Positions 22,471 through 32,235 of a DNA stretch of 64,000 nt are shown in pieces. Origin of the DNA: Helicoverpa zea (Eukaryota; Arthropoda; Insecta; Lepidoptera; Noctuidae); assembly GCF_022581195.2 (NCBI RefSeq), contig NC_061475.1, positions 6,138,001-6,202,000 on the forward strand, in the 5' to 3' direction. The notes beneath the pieces were generated by a model, which did not search any database, was not told where the DNA came from, and saw only the letters and a list, made by a program, of their open reading frames with translations. Made by a program: the position numbers and the translations under genes. How positions within the stretch are numbered: position 1 is the stretch's first letter; every line of letters begins with the position of its first letter.

Positions 22471-22725
22471 CCAGTCCTTCTCACTGGGCGTGTCAAAGAT
22501 GAAAAATGATCAGTCCTTCTCACTGATATGATTTAGAATGATCAGTCCTTCTGACTGATATGATTTAGAATGATCAGTCCTTCTGACTGATATGATTTAG
22601 AATGATCAGTCCTTCTGACTGATAAGTTGTCACAATGACGATATCTTTGACACAAGCATTCCAGTCCTTCTCACTGGAACACTCCTAGGGTCTACCCAAG
22701 GGATATCAGTCCTTCTCACTGATAT
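22471..22725. repeat. Array of seven hairpins with constant loop and changing stems
   Basis: Seven copies of CAGT-CCTTCT(C/G)-ACTG occur at about 22471, 22509, 22541, 22573, 22605, 22659 and 22703. Four of them lie in 32-bp tandem units starting at 22508, 22540, 22572 and 22604. The loop is invariant apart from one base. The flanking stem pairs change together: CC/GG at 22471, TTCC/GGAA at 22659, and AT/AT-type in the others, up to ATATCAGT/ACTGATAT. The unit length is not a multiple of three, so this is not a coding repeat. In element orientation it lies between the integrase stop and the 3' LTR. Confidence 0.85.
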
Positions 22726-22859
22726 GGTAAGGTAGGAATTGCATCTGAACAATGAACTTTGCAATGGAATTAGTAGCATTAACTTGAAATAAAATCAGCG
22801 AAATCAATTCGCACAAAATCAGTCACAATTATCAGTCAGATACAATTATCATGCGTGCA

Positions 22860-23093
22860 CTAATTAGAGTTCGATGAAGTACCTTCGCATGGGTCATCGA
22901 CCTCCAAATCAACAGCAACTAAATCTAATTCAGTTGGAATCTCAGCTTGGGGCATCCTTCTAATGCGATCATGGGCATACTCGTAGGTTCTATTAAGAGT
23001 TAAAGATTTCAAAACATAGCGATCGCCTTCAAGTCACTGAAGAACTTTAAATGGCCCTTTAAACTTAGGGTCAAATTTAACTGGATTGCGCTC
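22860..23093 (-). pseudogene. Gypsy integrase C-terminal remnant
   Basis: Read from 23093 downwards, the frame has NPVKFDPKFKGPFKVL, then GDRYVLKSLTLNRTYEYAHD and RIRRMPQAEIP. This is the GPF/Y-type C-terminal module of Ty3/gypsy integrases, with a natural stop at 22862-22860. An in-frame TGA at about 23034-23036 breaks the reading. Everything upstream of this module is gone. Confidence 0.8.
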
Positions 23094-23663
23094 TTAATTT
23101 TTTTTTTAAATTAGGTCACCAACTTATCAACGAGACAGATTGCCTCTCAAGGTTATTAGTGTCTTACGACAATTAATCACGAAAATAAACCAAAAATGGA
23201 TCGGTCTCACCGGGTTTCCACTCAACGTGCGTGACGATGCACACATCGCTATAGCGCGCAGTACAGCGACTTTCGCGAACGTGAAGCCACGGAGATGCAC
23301 GAGCACCAACACTCCGAACTCAAGATAACACACGACACGTTGGGCTCCTGGTAGGCAGCTGGGATGCTCCATTCAACGTCGTAATTTTCTCGCCATATTG
23401 CTCAATAACCACCGTCATTGTTGAAACATGAAAAAAAAGACAAATTCGGTTAATTTTCTAACATACCTTCAATAACTAGCTTGACATTTAACAATGGAAA
23501 CCGATACCATTACCATAACCGTGGTTACCATACTTGTACCTTCGCTGAAATTCTTAATTCAAATTATCGACGTTCCATTTTTTTTTGTTAGTGGGTCGAA
23601 ATTTATTTTCACGTGGCGAATTCTTAACACATGTGGGCATTCGGATTGCAATCCCACTTCTGA
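23094..23663 (-). other. Gypsy internal leader region, non-coding
   Basis: This stretch lies between the integrase remnant and the 5' LTR in element sense. It has no recognisable retroviral domain. Open frames on both strands around 23127-23372 lack motifs. It probably represents leader sequence retained for packaging, which is inference. Confidence 0.4.
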
Positions 23664-23970
23664 TGTCGGAGAAGCCATCAGGATGGCTGGCACTATCGTC
23701 CGACATCATTTAGGGTAATAAAGCAAAGAGATAAATTTGGATCTACAACGCTAGGCAATAACACTAGGTACACTAGACGTGACGTAGGGTAGTAACGCCA
23801 CGAACACTCAATGAAGACTCGACCAAGACTGAACTAAGACTGAGCTCCGCGGACGCCGCGCTGACCGCCACGACTCCGCCAAGCGCGCCAAATTGTTGTT
23901 TCACCGAAAACGCCACCAGAGGGCGCGCTTGCGGCTCGTTCAGTGACCGTACTATTGACTATCTCCGACA
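23664..23970 (-). repeat. Gypsy 5' LTR
   Basis: Partner of 21900-22206. The putative primer-binding site abuts its inner edge. Confidence 0.85.
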
Positions 23971-25093
23971 TATATTATAATCTACTGCTAATGATACTTC
24001 GTACAAACAAAAAGCATAATACATGCCACATTAATTTAATTATCGAAGAAATCTTAGAGAAATCATCGTACCTATCTCACTAGGTATAAAAAGTAGATAA
24101 CAAAAAATCCGACATACATACCTAACTTCCACTTTTTTATCGTCTCGATAAAAAATCGGTAATACCTAATCGATTAATCGGTGTCAGCATGACTTATCGT
24201 TACACTAATAACGAAATCGATTATCCACGTTTTTTTTTGTTTACATTTTGTTTGGGACTTGAAGATGGCCGCCCATTGTGGTCATTTTAGGTAGGTTAAA
24301 TTAACTATTCTTTATTAAAGAAACAATGGATGTATGTAGGTATGTATTGTGTGAAACTCAAGAGATGACGGCAGACAGAAGAGTAGGTATGGAAGAAGAA
24401 TAGGATAGGGGCAGGAGGATGATGATTTAAGAAAGTTACCTAAGTAAATTGCTTTGCATTATTTAATAGCCGTTGAAGAATATTGGTAGGTATATAGATG
24501 ACACTACTTTGCATAATCCGATGTAATAAAGCTTATACTAATCTGGGACAATGTAACATCCTTCTTGTAAAATAATTAAATTGGTTATCAATTTGATTAA
24601 AATTGGTTCAGTGGATTTTCATTTTATTCGTGACATACGTGTACATTAAAATATTTTTGTATAATTTATTTAATCCAGGAAATACGTGCACTGCCGGTGA
24701 AATACCAAAGAAGATAAGTAGGTATACTTACCTAAAACTCGTCAAATTATATTCAAAATATTCAAAAATTCAGACGTCCGCCAGACGTCCACTGATTTTG
24801 ACCGATAAACGCCATCTAATATAATCAATGCATAATCATTTTTACAGTTGAAAGTCACACCAGTCACCTTTTAATATGAATAACGACTTGCATCAAAAAT
24901 ATTTTATGTATGAATTAATATTTATTAAGAACCAGTTGCTGTTATGTAAGTGAATGTAAGGAATTAAGGGGGCATTGACATCAATATAATTATTTTTTGC
25001 CAATGCATTTTTGATGGTTGAAAATGTTCCTAAGAATTAAAAACGCATACTTATTTGAGTTTGTGTGTAATGTGCCAACGTAATTATCTGGAA
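23971..25093. other. No supported gene
   Basis: AT-rich spacer. A GAAGATGGCCGCCC motif at 24261 resembles a YY1-type core but stands alone. Confidence 0.4.
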
Positions 25094-25104
25094 CGACTGA
25101 ACCT

Positions 25105-25383
25105 TCTCATCATCTCCCGAGCCTTTCCAACTATGTTGGGGTTGGCTTCCAGTCTAACCGGATTCAGCTGAGTACGTACCAGTGCTTTACAAGGAGCGAC
25201 CTCGTCAACCCAGTTACCCGGGCAACCCGATACCCTTTGGTTGGACTGGCGTCAGACTTTCTAGCTTCTGACTACCTGTAACGACTGCCAAGGATGTTCA
25301 ATAGCAGCCGGGACCTATAGTTTAACGTGCCATCCGGAACACAGTCATTGGTGTCTAAGATATAGGTACTTAGAACGAACTAT
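25105..25383 (-). mobile_element. SINE family A, 5'-truncated, 11-bp TSD
   Basis: This is the complement of the SINE 3' two-thirds, beginning with TCTCATCATCTCCCGAGCC. CGACTGAACCT is duplicated at 25094-25104 and 25384-25394, so the truncated form inserted as such. Confidence 0.9.
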
Positions 25384-25816
25384 CGACTGAACCTACTGAT
25401 TTCGGAAAATTTCATGACCATCATAGATCATCTTCCTTCAGAAAAGTATTTTGCAAGAAATGGTTCATTATTTCTAAAGAGTGTTAAAATAGACACAATC
25501 CCGGGGGTAGGTATAAGCTGGTCATAGTAGTAAATATGAAGAGAGTCACCAACTTTTCAATTGGAGAAGGTTAATATTTTTATGCATTCGTTTCTGTCTG
25601 ATGAATCAACGTACGAATTCATTATAGAAACAAGCTGCGAAACTAGTTTGAATCTATCTATTGTTGCAACTAAGAAATGTAGACTGACAAACAGGTTTAG
25701 TCTTTGGAATCTACTTCCTATAGTATTTTTTTAGATTTACGTGCTAAACTGCTCCAAGCAGTTATATTTCATTTCCAAAAGTATTCGCTTGTTAACTTGC
25801 TCCTTACTTAACATTT

Positions 25817-25962
25817 CATCATCATCATCATCTCACCATAGGACGTCCACTGCTGAACATAGGCCTCCCCCTTAGATCTCCACAGATACCGGTTGGAAGC
25901 GACCTGCATCCAGCGTCTTCCGGCAACCTTTATAAGGTCGTCTGTCCACCTTGTTGGTCCAC
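25817..25962 (-). pseudogene. LINE C-terminal remnant with (CATCAT)n tail
   Basis: On the minus strand one frame reads PTRWTDDLIKVAGRRWMQVA, then RYLWRSKGEAYVQQWTSYG, and runs into (ATG)n. This is the conserved end of a lepidopteran non-LTR retrotransposon protein and its microsatellite tail. 5'-truncated. Confidence 0.75.
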
Positions 25963-26943
25963 TTAACATTTAAAGTACATAATTAATTTTAACAATTCAT
26001 ACTTACATAATATTAATTTACATGGTGCAATCAACATTCACAAAATACAGAAAAAAAAACATCAAAAGCATTGCCGCTCAGCCATTCGTTGAATTCAAAT
26101 TAAATATTCAGATTAGATGAGGTAGTTACTGCTAACGGTAACTGGGCCAGTTAGTGTAGTAGCTAGCATTAGTTAAAATTGAACCATGATTTTAACATTT
26201 ATGCATATATGCGAAAGACGTTCTGTCTAGGGGCTGCGGGATTGTTCGAAAGAGTTACCGCGGCCCTGGTACGTACATGAAAGGCCTAAGATGGAACACG
26301 ACGGTTTTTAGTTAGTAAAAGTCTGACACTCCCTCACCGCTGCCAACCCACAGCGGGAAGGGTCATTTGATGATTTTTGACGTTGGTAAAAAATAGGTTC
26401 TTACGGCAACACTACCGAACTGATTTAAATTAAATTTGGTTTACAGGTACTAGAAGCTCACAAAGGACATAAGCTACTGTTTATCCGGGCGCAGGAAAAT
26501 GTCCTCCCGGGACACGTATAGCACTGTTTCTTTCGATTACTGAACTATCTAACACTGAAAGATTTTTCTAATTGGACTAGTAGCTCCTGAGATAAGCGCG
26601 CTCAAGCAAATAAACAACAGCTGTGTACACTAAATGTCTAGAAAAATCTGATAGTAATCAAGCATGAATACCATCAAAATCTGAGTAAAAGCAATTCAGC
26701 CAAATTGTCGGGTTTTTTCACAGATAACATAAGTGTATCTAATTCGCAAGCCTCGTTATACGTAATCGCTTGTAAACAAAAGGAGAATGTTTAAATATAT
26801 AGACACACTATTAAGCGATCGATACATCATTTATATACTTCTATATTATACTTAATGTAATAAAAAGGATTTTTTTTATTTGTCTGTTTGTTTGTACCCA
26901 AAAGGCTTGGAAACTACTGAACTGATTTGAAAAATACTTTCAC
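25963..26943. repeat. Spacer containing a dispersed repeat
   Basis: About 26205-26345 (GGGCTGCGGGATTGTTCGAA to CAACCCACAGCGGGAAGGGT) has diverged relatives at 7195, 33005 and 55745. No gene was seen. Confidence 0.5.
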
Positions 26944-26958
26944 TGTTGGAAAGCTACA

Positions 26959-27143
26959 GTCGGGTAGTCAGAAGCCAGCAAGTCTGACACCAGTCTAACC
27001 AAGGGTATCGGGTTGCCCGGGTAACGGGGTTGAGGGGGTCAGATAGGGCAGTCGCTCCTTGTAAAGCACTGGTACTCAGCTGAATCCGGTTAGACTGGAA
27101 GCCGACCCCAACATAGTTGGGAAAAAGGCTCGGAGGATGATGA
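26959..27143 (+). mobile_element. SINE family A, 5'-truncated, perfect 15-bp TSD
   Basis: TGTTGGAAAGCTACA occurs at 26944-26958 and 27144-27158. The inserted piece starts at GTCGGGTAGTCAG and ends in GGAGGATGATGA. The host is the repeat type also seen at 28211. Confidence 0.93.
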
Positions 27144-27461
27144 TGTTGGAAAGCTACACTCTTCCCGAGTTTTATTCAACAAATGGTAGTAGTTTTCACG
27201 GGTTACGGGTGAAACCGCGGGAAATCGGCCAGTTTGAAATATGCGATTATATCGTGATTGATGTGCAAAATCGATTGTGTCCGATTATGTAGATACAGCT
27301 GGTAAAAGATGGAGTATTAGCGTATTAGCATATCGACTTAGTCATAAAATTCCAGTGTGAGTTGTGCTTGTTCAGTATTTACTACAACGGCTGAACCAAG
27401 TTAGATTATAATGCCGATTCAGGTGTGACGTTTTTAAATCGAATATTTTAAACCTTTAGAA

Positions 27462-27862
27462 GTCGTGGTGGCCTAGTGGGTAAAAGACCAACCTCTCAAG
27501 TATGAGGGCGCGGGTTCGATCCCAGGTCAGGCAAGTACCAATGCAACGTTTCTAAGTTTGTATGTACTTTCTAAGTATATCTTAGACACCATTGACTGTG
27601 TTTCGGATGGCACGTTAAACTGTAGTTCCCGGCTGTCATTAAACATCCTTGGCGACTTTCGACCTTCCTTAACGACTTACGGGTAGTCAGAAGCCAGTAA
27701 GTCTGAGACCAGTCTAACCAAGGGGTATCGGGTTGCCCGGTTAACTGGGTTGAGGAGGTCAGATAGGCAGTCGCTTCTTGTAAAGCACTGGTACTCAGCT
27801 GAATCCGGTTAGACTGGAAGCCGACCCCAACATGATTGGGAAAAGGCTCGGAGGATGGATGG
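27462..27862 (+). mobile_element. SINE family A, full-length, perfect 17-bp TSD
   Basis: ATTTTAAACCTTTAGAA is duplicated at 27445-27461 and 27863-27879, which defines a 401-bp element. The head carries tRNA-like Pol III boxes: an A-box region in GTGGCCTAGTGGGTAAAAGA and a B box GGTTCGATCCC near 27513. The body is about 300 bp and the end is CTCGGAGGATGG. This is the reference copy for the other family A pieces in the window. An unaltered TSD and intact Pol III boxes mark it as recent. Confidence 0.95.
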
Positions 27863-27879
27863 ATTTTAAACCTTTAGAA

Positions 27880-28608
27880 AGACTGTCACTTTCGAAACAT
27901 ACATGTAGCTAGCTGTTTGCCACAATTTTCTCCGTGTCCCGTGGAAAATTTTTCTCGTAACAAGTTTGTAGTATTAATTGCAAAGAAATGCCAATAGTTA
28001 CTTCTACATGTTATGTACATACAGGCATGATTACATTTTAACCTTCGTTAAAACAGAAAATCAACAGTTCTCAGTCATCCGATATTTGGACAGGCTCTCG
28101 ATAAGTACAAAGAGAATGTTGAGATTAATCTTTTGTCCAACATCCATTTATGTCAAGCGAGAGGCAAAACCGCAACGGAAGAACAGATTGACAACTTGTT
28201 ATTATTATAGGTATACTAGCTTCCGCCCGCAGCTTCGCCCGCGTAGAGTTCGGCGTTTCCAAGAGAATTCTTCAAAAGTCCGGGATAAAAACTATCCTAT
28301 GTTCTTTCTCAAGGTTGACTCTATCTCTGTACCAAATTTTACTAAAATCAGTTCAGTGGTTTAGACGTGAAAGCGTAACAGACAGACAGACAAACAGAGT
28401 TACTTTCGCATTTATAGTATAAGTAGGGAAGTAGGGATATACCTAGTTATTTTTTGCTCGGATATATATTAAACTTTGGAACTTGATTTGAAGCTTGTTA
28501 CGCAATGTTATTCAGTGAATGGGGTTTTACGATAGAAAATGATAGTATGGAATTTGAAGCAGATGTGTTCTTACTTAATTTATTTTTATTTGTTTCGGAT
28601 GGCCACGT
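27880..28608. repeat. Spacer with a dispersed repeat (28211-28430)
   Basis: 28211-28430 carries CTTCCGCCCGCAGCTTCGCC, GTGGTTTAGACGTGAAAGCG, (CAGA)n and TTATAGTATAAGTAGGGA. This is the retroposon-like repeat also present at 6018, 41520, 54990 and 57825. A 128-codon open frame across it (27978-28364) is not a gene. Confidence 0.6.
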
Positions 28609-28818
28609 AAAGGACAATGGGCAGATTGGTATACCCCACCAATAGCAATGTCATATATATCATTGGATAGGCATTTTTATGTAGAACAACATTTACTATG
28701 ACAGCTTTGCTGAAATGTTTGTCCGTTCTGAGATATGGATCAAAAACTGTGCAAAAGTTAGAACTAAGTAATCTATCGATAACTCAAGTTTTTAAAGGAA
28801 AATCTAAGTAATACTAAA
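28609..28818 (+). repeat. Left terminal inverted repeat
   Basis: Pairs with 31769-31990. It contains ATCGATAACTCAAG near the inner edge and TTTGTCCGTTCTGAGATATG in the middle. Confidence 0.88.
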
Positions 28819-29130
28819 TAAAAATAATATATTGTTAGCTGCCAGTAGTTACAAAGAGGGCAGCAGAGACAAGCGACCATAGACACCTCGCCATTCAGCC
28901 GTGCATCTATGCTTGGAGGATTCTTTTTTCGAACGTCATTATGACAAGACATGTTATAGTTTGACAGGATGCGATTTTGCCGCGTTCTTGACCAATTATT
29001 CTTAGTTGATTTTTCATGTTAAAACTAATTTCCTCGTTAAACAAACCTGCTTCTGGTTTTTAAGAATATGAAAATAATATTTCCTTTAAATATTGTTCAC
29101 TTGGATTCTAGATACCTATAACTTATTCAT

Positions 29131-31372
29131 ATGGAAAACTTACTTAATAACTGTGCTATGTGCAGACGAGGCCTCTATCGCGGGAGGTACCAAGCACACA
29201 TTTTGACTGACCATATTCCAAGAGCGCAACCAGAGCTTGCTGCATATATACAAGAAAATGCAGTATTGGAGGTATAAGTATGACTATTTAATAGATTTGA
29301 AACTTATTCATACTGTCCCCGCAGATACTCAAAACATGTACTAGAATTGATCATGTAGTTTAAACAACGTTCGGTTTCGTAAGCGATAAAGCGATAAAAC
29401 GATTTCCCAATAATTGGTTATTTAGATCTTCTTTTGTTTTAAGTGACCAACGATATTTGATTTTCTTGTCTGCCATTATTAGGTGGTGTTCGACACTACA
29501 AGACGTGTATGCCATCGATGTTGGCAGAGAGCGAATAATGCCGTTAGGCCACCGGCTGTCCCAGAAGGTCAAGGTAATGACCCTAGTAGGCCAAATCCAA
29601 ATGAAATTCATGTTCCGGAATATAAGAGAGCGTCTAACACTCCATCTCATTGCATTTTCAACATCTGTGGTAATGACACCCGACATCGAATACCAGAGGC
29701 AATTAAGGTCCACATCCTCTGTGAATATAAGATATATATCCCCGATGGTGCCCGAGTTTGCCACGAACATCTTACAGGGAACAATTGGGACGAGCTGCCG
29801 GATTATTGTAACACCAGTAATTATTTTACTGCAGCCCACTTTACGGATGTTTGTGACATACTACGAGTAGCTGTTCAACGCGGATCAAGGTTGAATTTTA
29901 GAGAACGCGGTTCCATGAGTCAGGAGGAAATGCATTTTTGGGTTGGATTAAATGACGATCAATTCGATGCCATTTTGGAGCAAACACCTTCACTCAGCCA
30001 GAGATGTAACAATCCCAGAACGGTTTTAGGAATGTACTTATGTAAACTGCGTACAGGTGATTCCGATGAGAGGCTTGCAACGTTGTTTAATATATCAAGG
30101 AGAACACTCGAACGCCGTTTTGGTATTGCTCGTGAATGTCTCACAAATGAATACGTGCCACTCCACTTGGGACTGGATCATATCGATCGGAGAAATGTTT
30201 TGGAGAGAAATCAATTTATTCCAAAAAAACTTTTCGGCACTTCGGAAAACACCAAAGCGTTAATAATATGTGACGGAACCTACATCTACATCAACAAAAG
30301 CAGTAACTTTTTATTTCAGCGGCAATCTTATAGCCTGCACAAGTTTTGTAACCTCCTGAAGCCATTTTTGATAGTATCATCAGATGGTTACATCATTGAT
30401 GTCTTTGGGCCGTACGCTGCCACAAAGACTGATGCACAAATAATGCTTGACATCATGGGCACTGAAGAACATCCGATGCATGTTTTTCTACAGCAAAATG
30501 ATGCATTTATATTGGACCGTGGATTTAGAGACAGCTTGGACGCAATCGAAGCCTGTGGCTACGAGTGCTATGTACCTCCAACCAAAGATCGTGGAGATTC
30601 ACAGCTCTCTACTGAGCAAGCAAATGAATCCCGAGCTGTTACACTATGCAGATGGGTAGTGGAAGTGGTGAACGGGAGATTCAAGAGGGATTATAAACTG
30701 CTGCGTCAAAATTATTTTAATAGGGCTGTACCACACATGATCGTCGACTTCCGAATTGCTGCATCACTAATAAATACGTTTCACACACCAATAGTAGACA
30801 GTATACATGCAGAGCAGTTCTGGAATCGCATTAGAGCAACAGCTGATTTACAGAATATTTTATATACCTATGTCGAAAGGAAGCGTTTGAATAGTCGGAG
30901 GGCTGATTTTCAAAGGTTAGAAGCTAATAACATGGAAAACTTCCCGAGGCTCACTGAAAGTGAAATAATTGTCCTGGCTTTGGGTACATACCAGTTGAAA
31001 CTGGCTAGATCATACTGTGGCGAACATTTTCGAAACGGTTTGTATCTAATAGAAACCTACCGAGAAAATCTATTGGATGATTTACCGGATTATGGAATCC
31101 AGGAAGACGTGTGGCTGTTACGTGGACGCATACAGTCCCGACACGTCAGAGCACGGCTATATTACTGCTACATCTTAATAAACAATTCAAATAATCTCAT
31201 CGAAGGCAGAAATAACATAGTACAACACTATTGTACGTGTTTGTCAGGACGACGCACTATGGGTACATGTGCGCATATAATATCAATTATATGGTATTTA
31301 GCATTTGCGGTTCACGAAGGATTCTCCGCACCGGCCACATTTTTAAATGACATTATTTTAGATGTGCATTAA
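29131..31372 (+). CDS. DDE_4-type transposase with N-terminal zinc modules and C-terminal SWIM finger
   Basis: Exon 1 is 29131-29271 (ATG, 47 codons) and exon 2 is 29483-31372, joined at GAG|GTATAAG and ATTATTAG|GTG in phase 0, for 676 residues. The long frame alone starts at GTG with no ATG, which argues for the intron. Exon 1 supplies CAMC (8-11) and exon 2 RVCHRCW (56-61), together a split four-cysteine finger. A C-x4-C...C-x2-H set follows (about 104-143), THAP-like. The catalytic core has CDGTYIYI (Asp311), LDRGFRD (Asp392) and VVEVVNGRFK (Glu441), all intact. The end holds CTC-x9-CAH (631-645), a SWIM-type finger. A DNA cut-and-paste role in the nucleus is inferred from family knowledge. 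HARBI1-like or ISL2EU-like affiliation needs a search. The frame has no stop or frameshift. Confidence 0.88.
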
Positions 31373-31524
31373 AATAATATAGTATGAGCCTAGCCTTTTC
31401 CGAGCTATCATGCGGTCGGCTTCTAGTCTTACCGGATGTAGCTGCCTTTCAGAAACAACAACACATCAACTACATTGGTGTTATTTTTTCAAAGGAAATT
31501 CGATTGTAATACTTAGTGATTAGA

Positions 31525-31530
31525 AATAAA
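31525..31530 (+). terminator. Transposase polyA signal
   Basis: AATAAA lies 153 bp after the stop and before the inner repeat copy. Confidence 0.6.
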
Positions 31531-31548
31531 ATTGTTTAAAATTGTTTT

Positions 31549-31690
31549 TGGTCTATATCTCAGAACGGACAAAGATAAGAACAATGCTGTCATAGTAAAT
31601 ATTATTCCATTTAAGAAGACCTATCCAACGATATACATGACTCTGCTATTGGTGGGATTTATCATTACGCCCAATATCCAGTAGGTACAG
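31549..31690 (-). repeat. Inner diverged copy of the transposon terminal repeat
   Basis: It repeats the order TATCTCAGAACGGACAAA, CTGTCATAGTAAAT, CCTATCCAACGATATA and GCTATTGGTGGG found in the right TIR, but with many differences. It has the same orientation as the right TIR. No matching inner copy was found at the left. Confidence 0.8.
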
Positions 31691-31768
31691 TATTAGGTTG
31701 AAATGCTTAATAATAGTAACAATTATGGTCCCTAACGGGTACAGTAGGTAGTACTTAGAACACTTACA

Positions 31769-31990
31769 CTTAGTAGTACTTAGATTTTCCTTTAAAAACT
31801 TGAGTTATCGATAGATTACTTAGTTCTAACTTTTGCACAGTTTTTGATTTTTATCTCAAAACGGACAAACATTTCAGCAAAGCTGTCATAGTAAATGTTG
31901 TTCTACATAAAAATGCCTATCCAATGATATATATGACATTGCTATTGGTGGGGTATACCAGGTCCCATATATTTTTGCCCATTGTCCTTT
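31769..31990 (-). repeat. Right terminal inverted repeat
   Basis: Pairs with 28609-28818 and ends GCCCATTGTCCTTT. Confidence 0.88.
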
Positions 31991-31996
31991 GGTGGG

Positions 31997-32235
31997 TCCT
32001 GGGAGGCATGTTAAATTGTCGCGTCTTGGCTGTCATTTGAGATCTTTGGCAGTTAGGCCAGAAATCCTGTAAACAAGCTGTTTAACCATGGGGTGTCGGA
32101 TTGTTCGGGTAATTGGGTTGAGGAGATCATAGTATTAGGCATCCATGTAAAACACTGGTACTCAGCTGCATCAGGTAAGACTGGATGCTGACCTTAACAT
32201 GATTGGGAAAAGGCCGAGGTACCTAGATGATGATG
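31997..32235 (+). mobile_element. SINE family A piece, probably split by the transposon
   Basis: From GGAGGCATGTTAAATTGTCG onward it follows the SINE body to AACATGATTGGGAAAAGGCC and (GATGAT)n. The 18 bases left of the transposon (TGTTTCGGATGGCCACGT) are the SINE text that should precede it. Confidence 0.75.

Larger units (their letters stand above)
21900..23970 (-). mobile_element. Internally deleted Ty3/gypsy LTR retrotransposon
   Basis: Two 307-bp direct repeats (21900-22206 and 23664-23970) begin TGTCGGAGA and end TCTCCGACA. They are near identical and are flanked by TATA on both sides, a possible 4-bp TSD in AT-rich context. Only 1457 bp lies between them. The one coding remnant, an integrase C-terminus, is on the minus strand, which sets the orientation. 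Just inside the 5' LTR (minus sense) the text TCAGAAGTGGGATTGCAATC looks like a tRNA-Leu-type primer-binding site. gag, protease, RT and RNase H are all missing. Confidence 0.85.
28609..31990 (+). mobile_element. Complete DDE transposon with ~210-bp TIRs
   Basis: The outer 28609-28818 and 31769-31990 are inverted repeats of about 95% identity by eye. They begin AAAGGACAATGGGCA and share GGTATACCCCACCAATAGCA through to GGAAAATCTAAGTA. The right copy has about 13 extra bases (an ATATGGGACC-containing insertion) near the end. Between them lies one transposase gene. A third, older copy of the repeat lies inside the right end (31549-31690). The flanks carry pieces of SINE family A, which the element probably interrupted, but the exact TSD is unclear. 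Confidence 0.88.

Noticed and set aside
22508..22623. CRISPR-like array of 32-bp repeats
   Set aside because: Repeats are contiguous without spacers, in an insect LTR element, and each folds as a hairpin.
23127..23372. 81- and 62-codon frames inside the gypsy element
   Set aside because: No Gag, Env or other retroviral motif; likely leader sequence open by chance.
27462..27535. Possible tRNA gene with GGTTCGATCCC box
   Set aside because: It is the tRNA-derived head of a SINE with a TSD around the whole 401-bp unit; the cloverleaf is incomplete.
27978..28364. 128-codon plus-strand frame
   Set aside because: Its second half is the dispersed CTTCCGCCCGCAGCTTCGCC repeat; composition is not protein-like.
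29360..29839. 159-codon minus frame and 137-codon plus frame over the transposase start
   Set aside because: Both overlap the conserved transposase frame and carry no motif.
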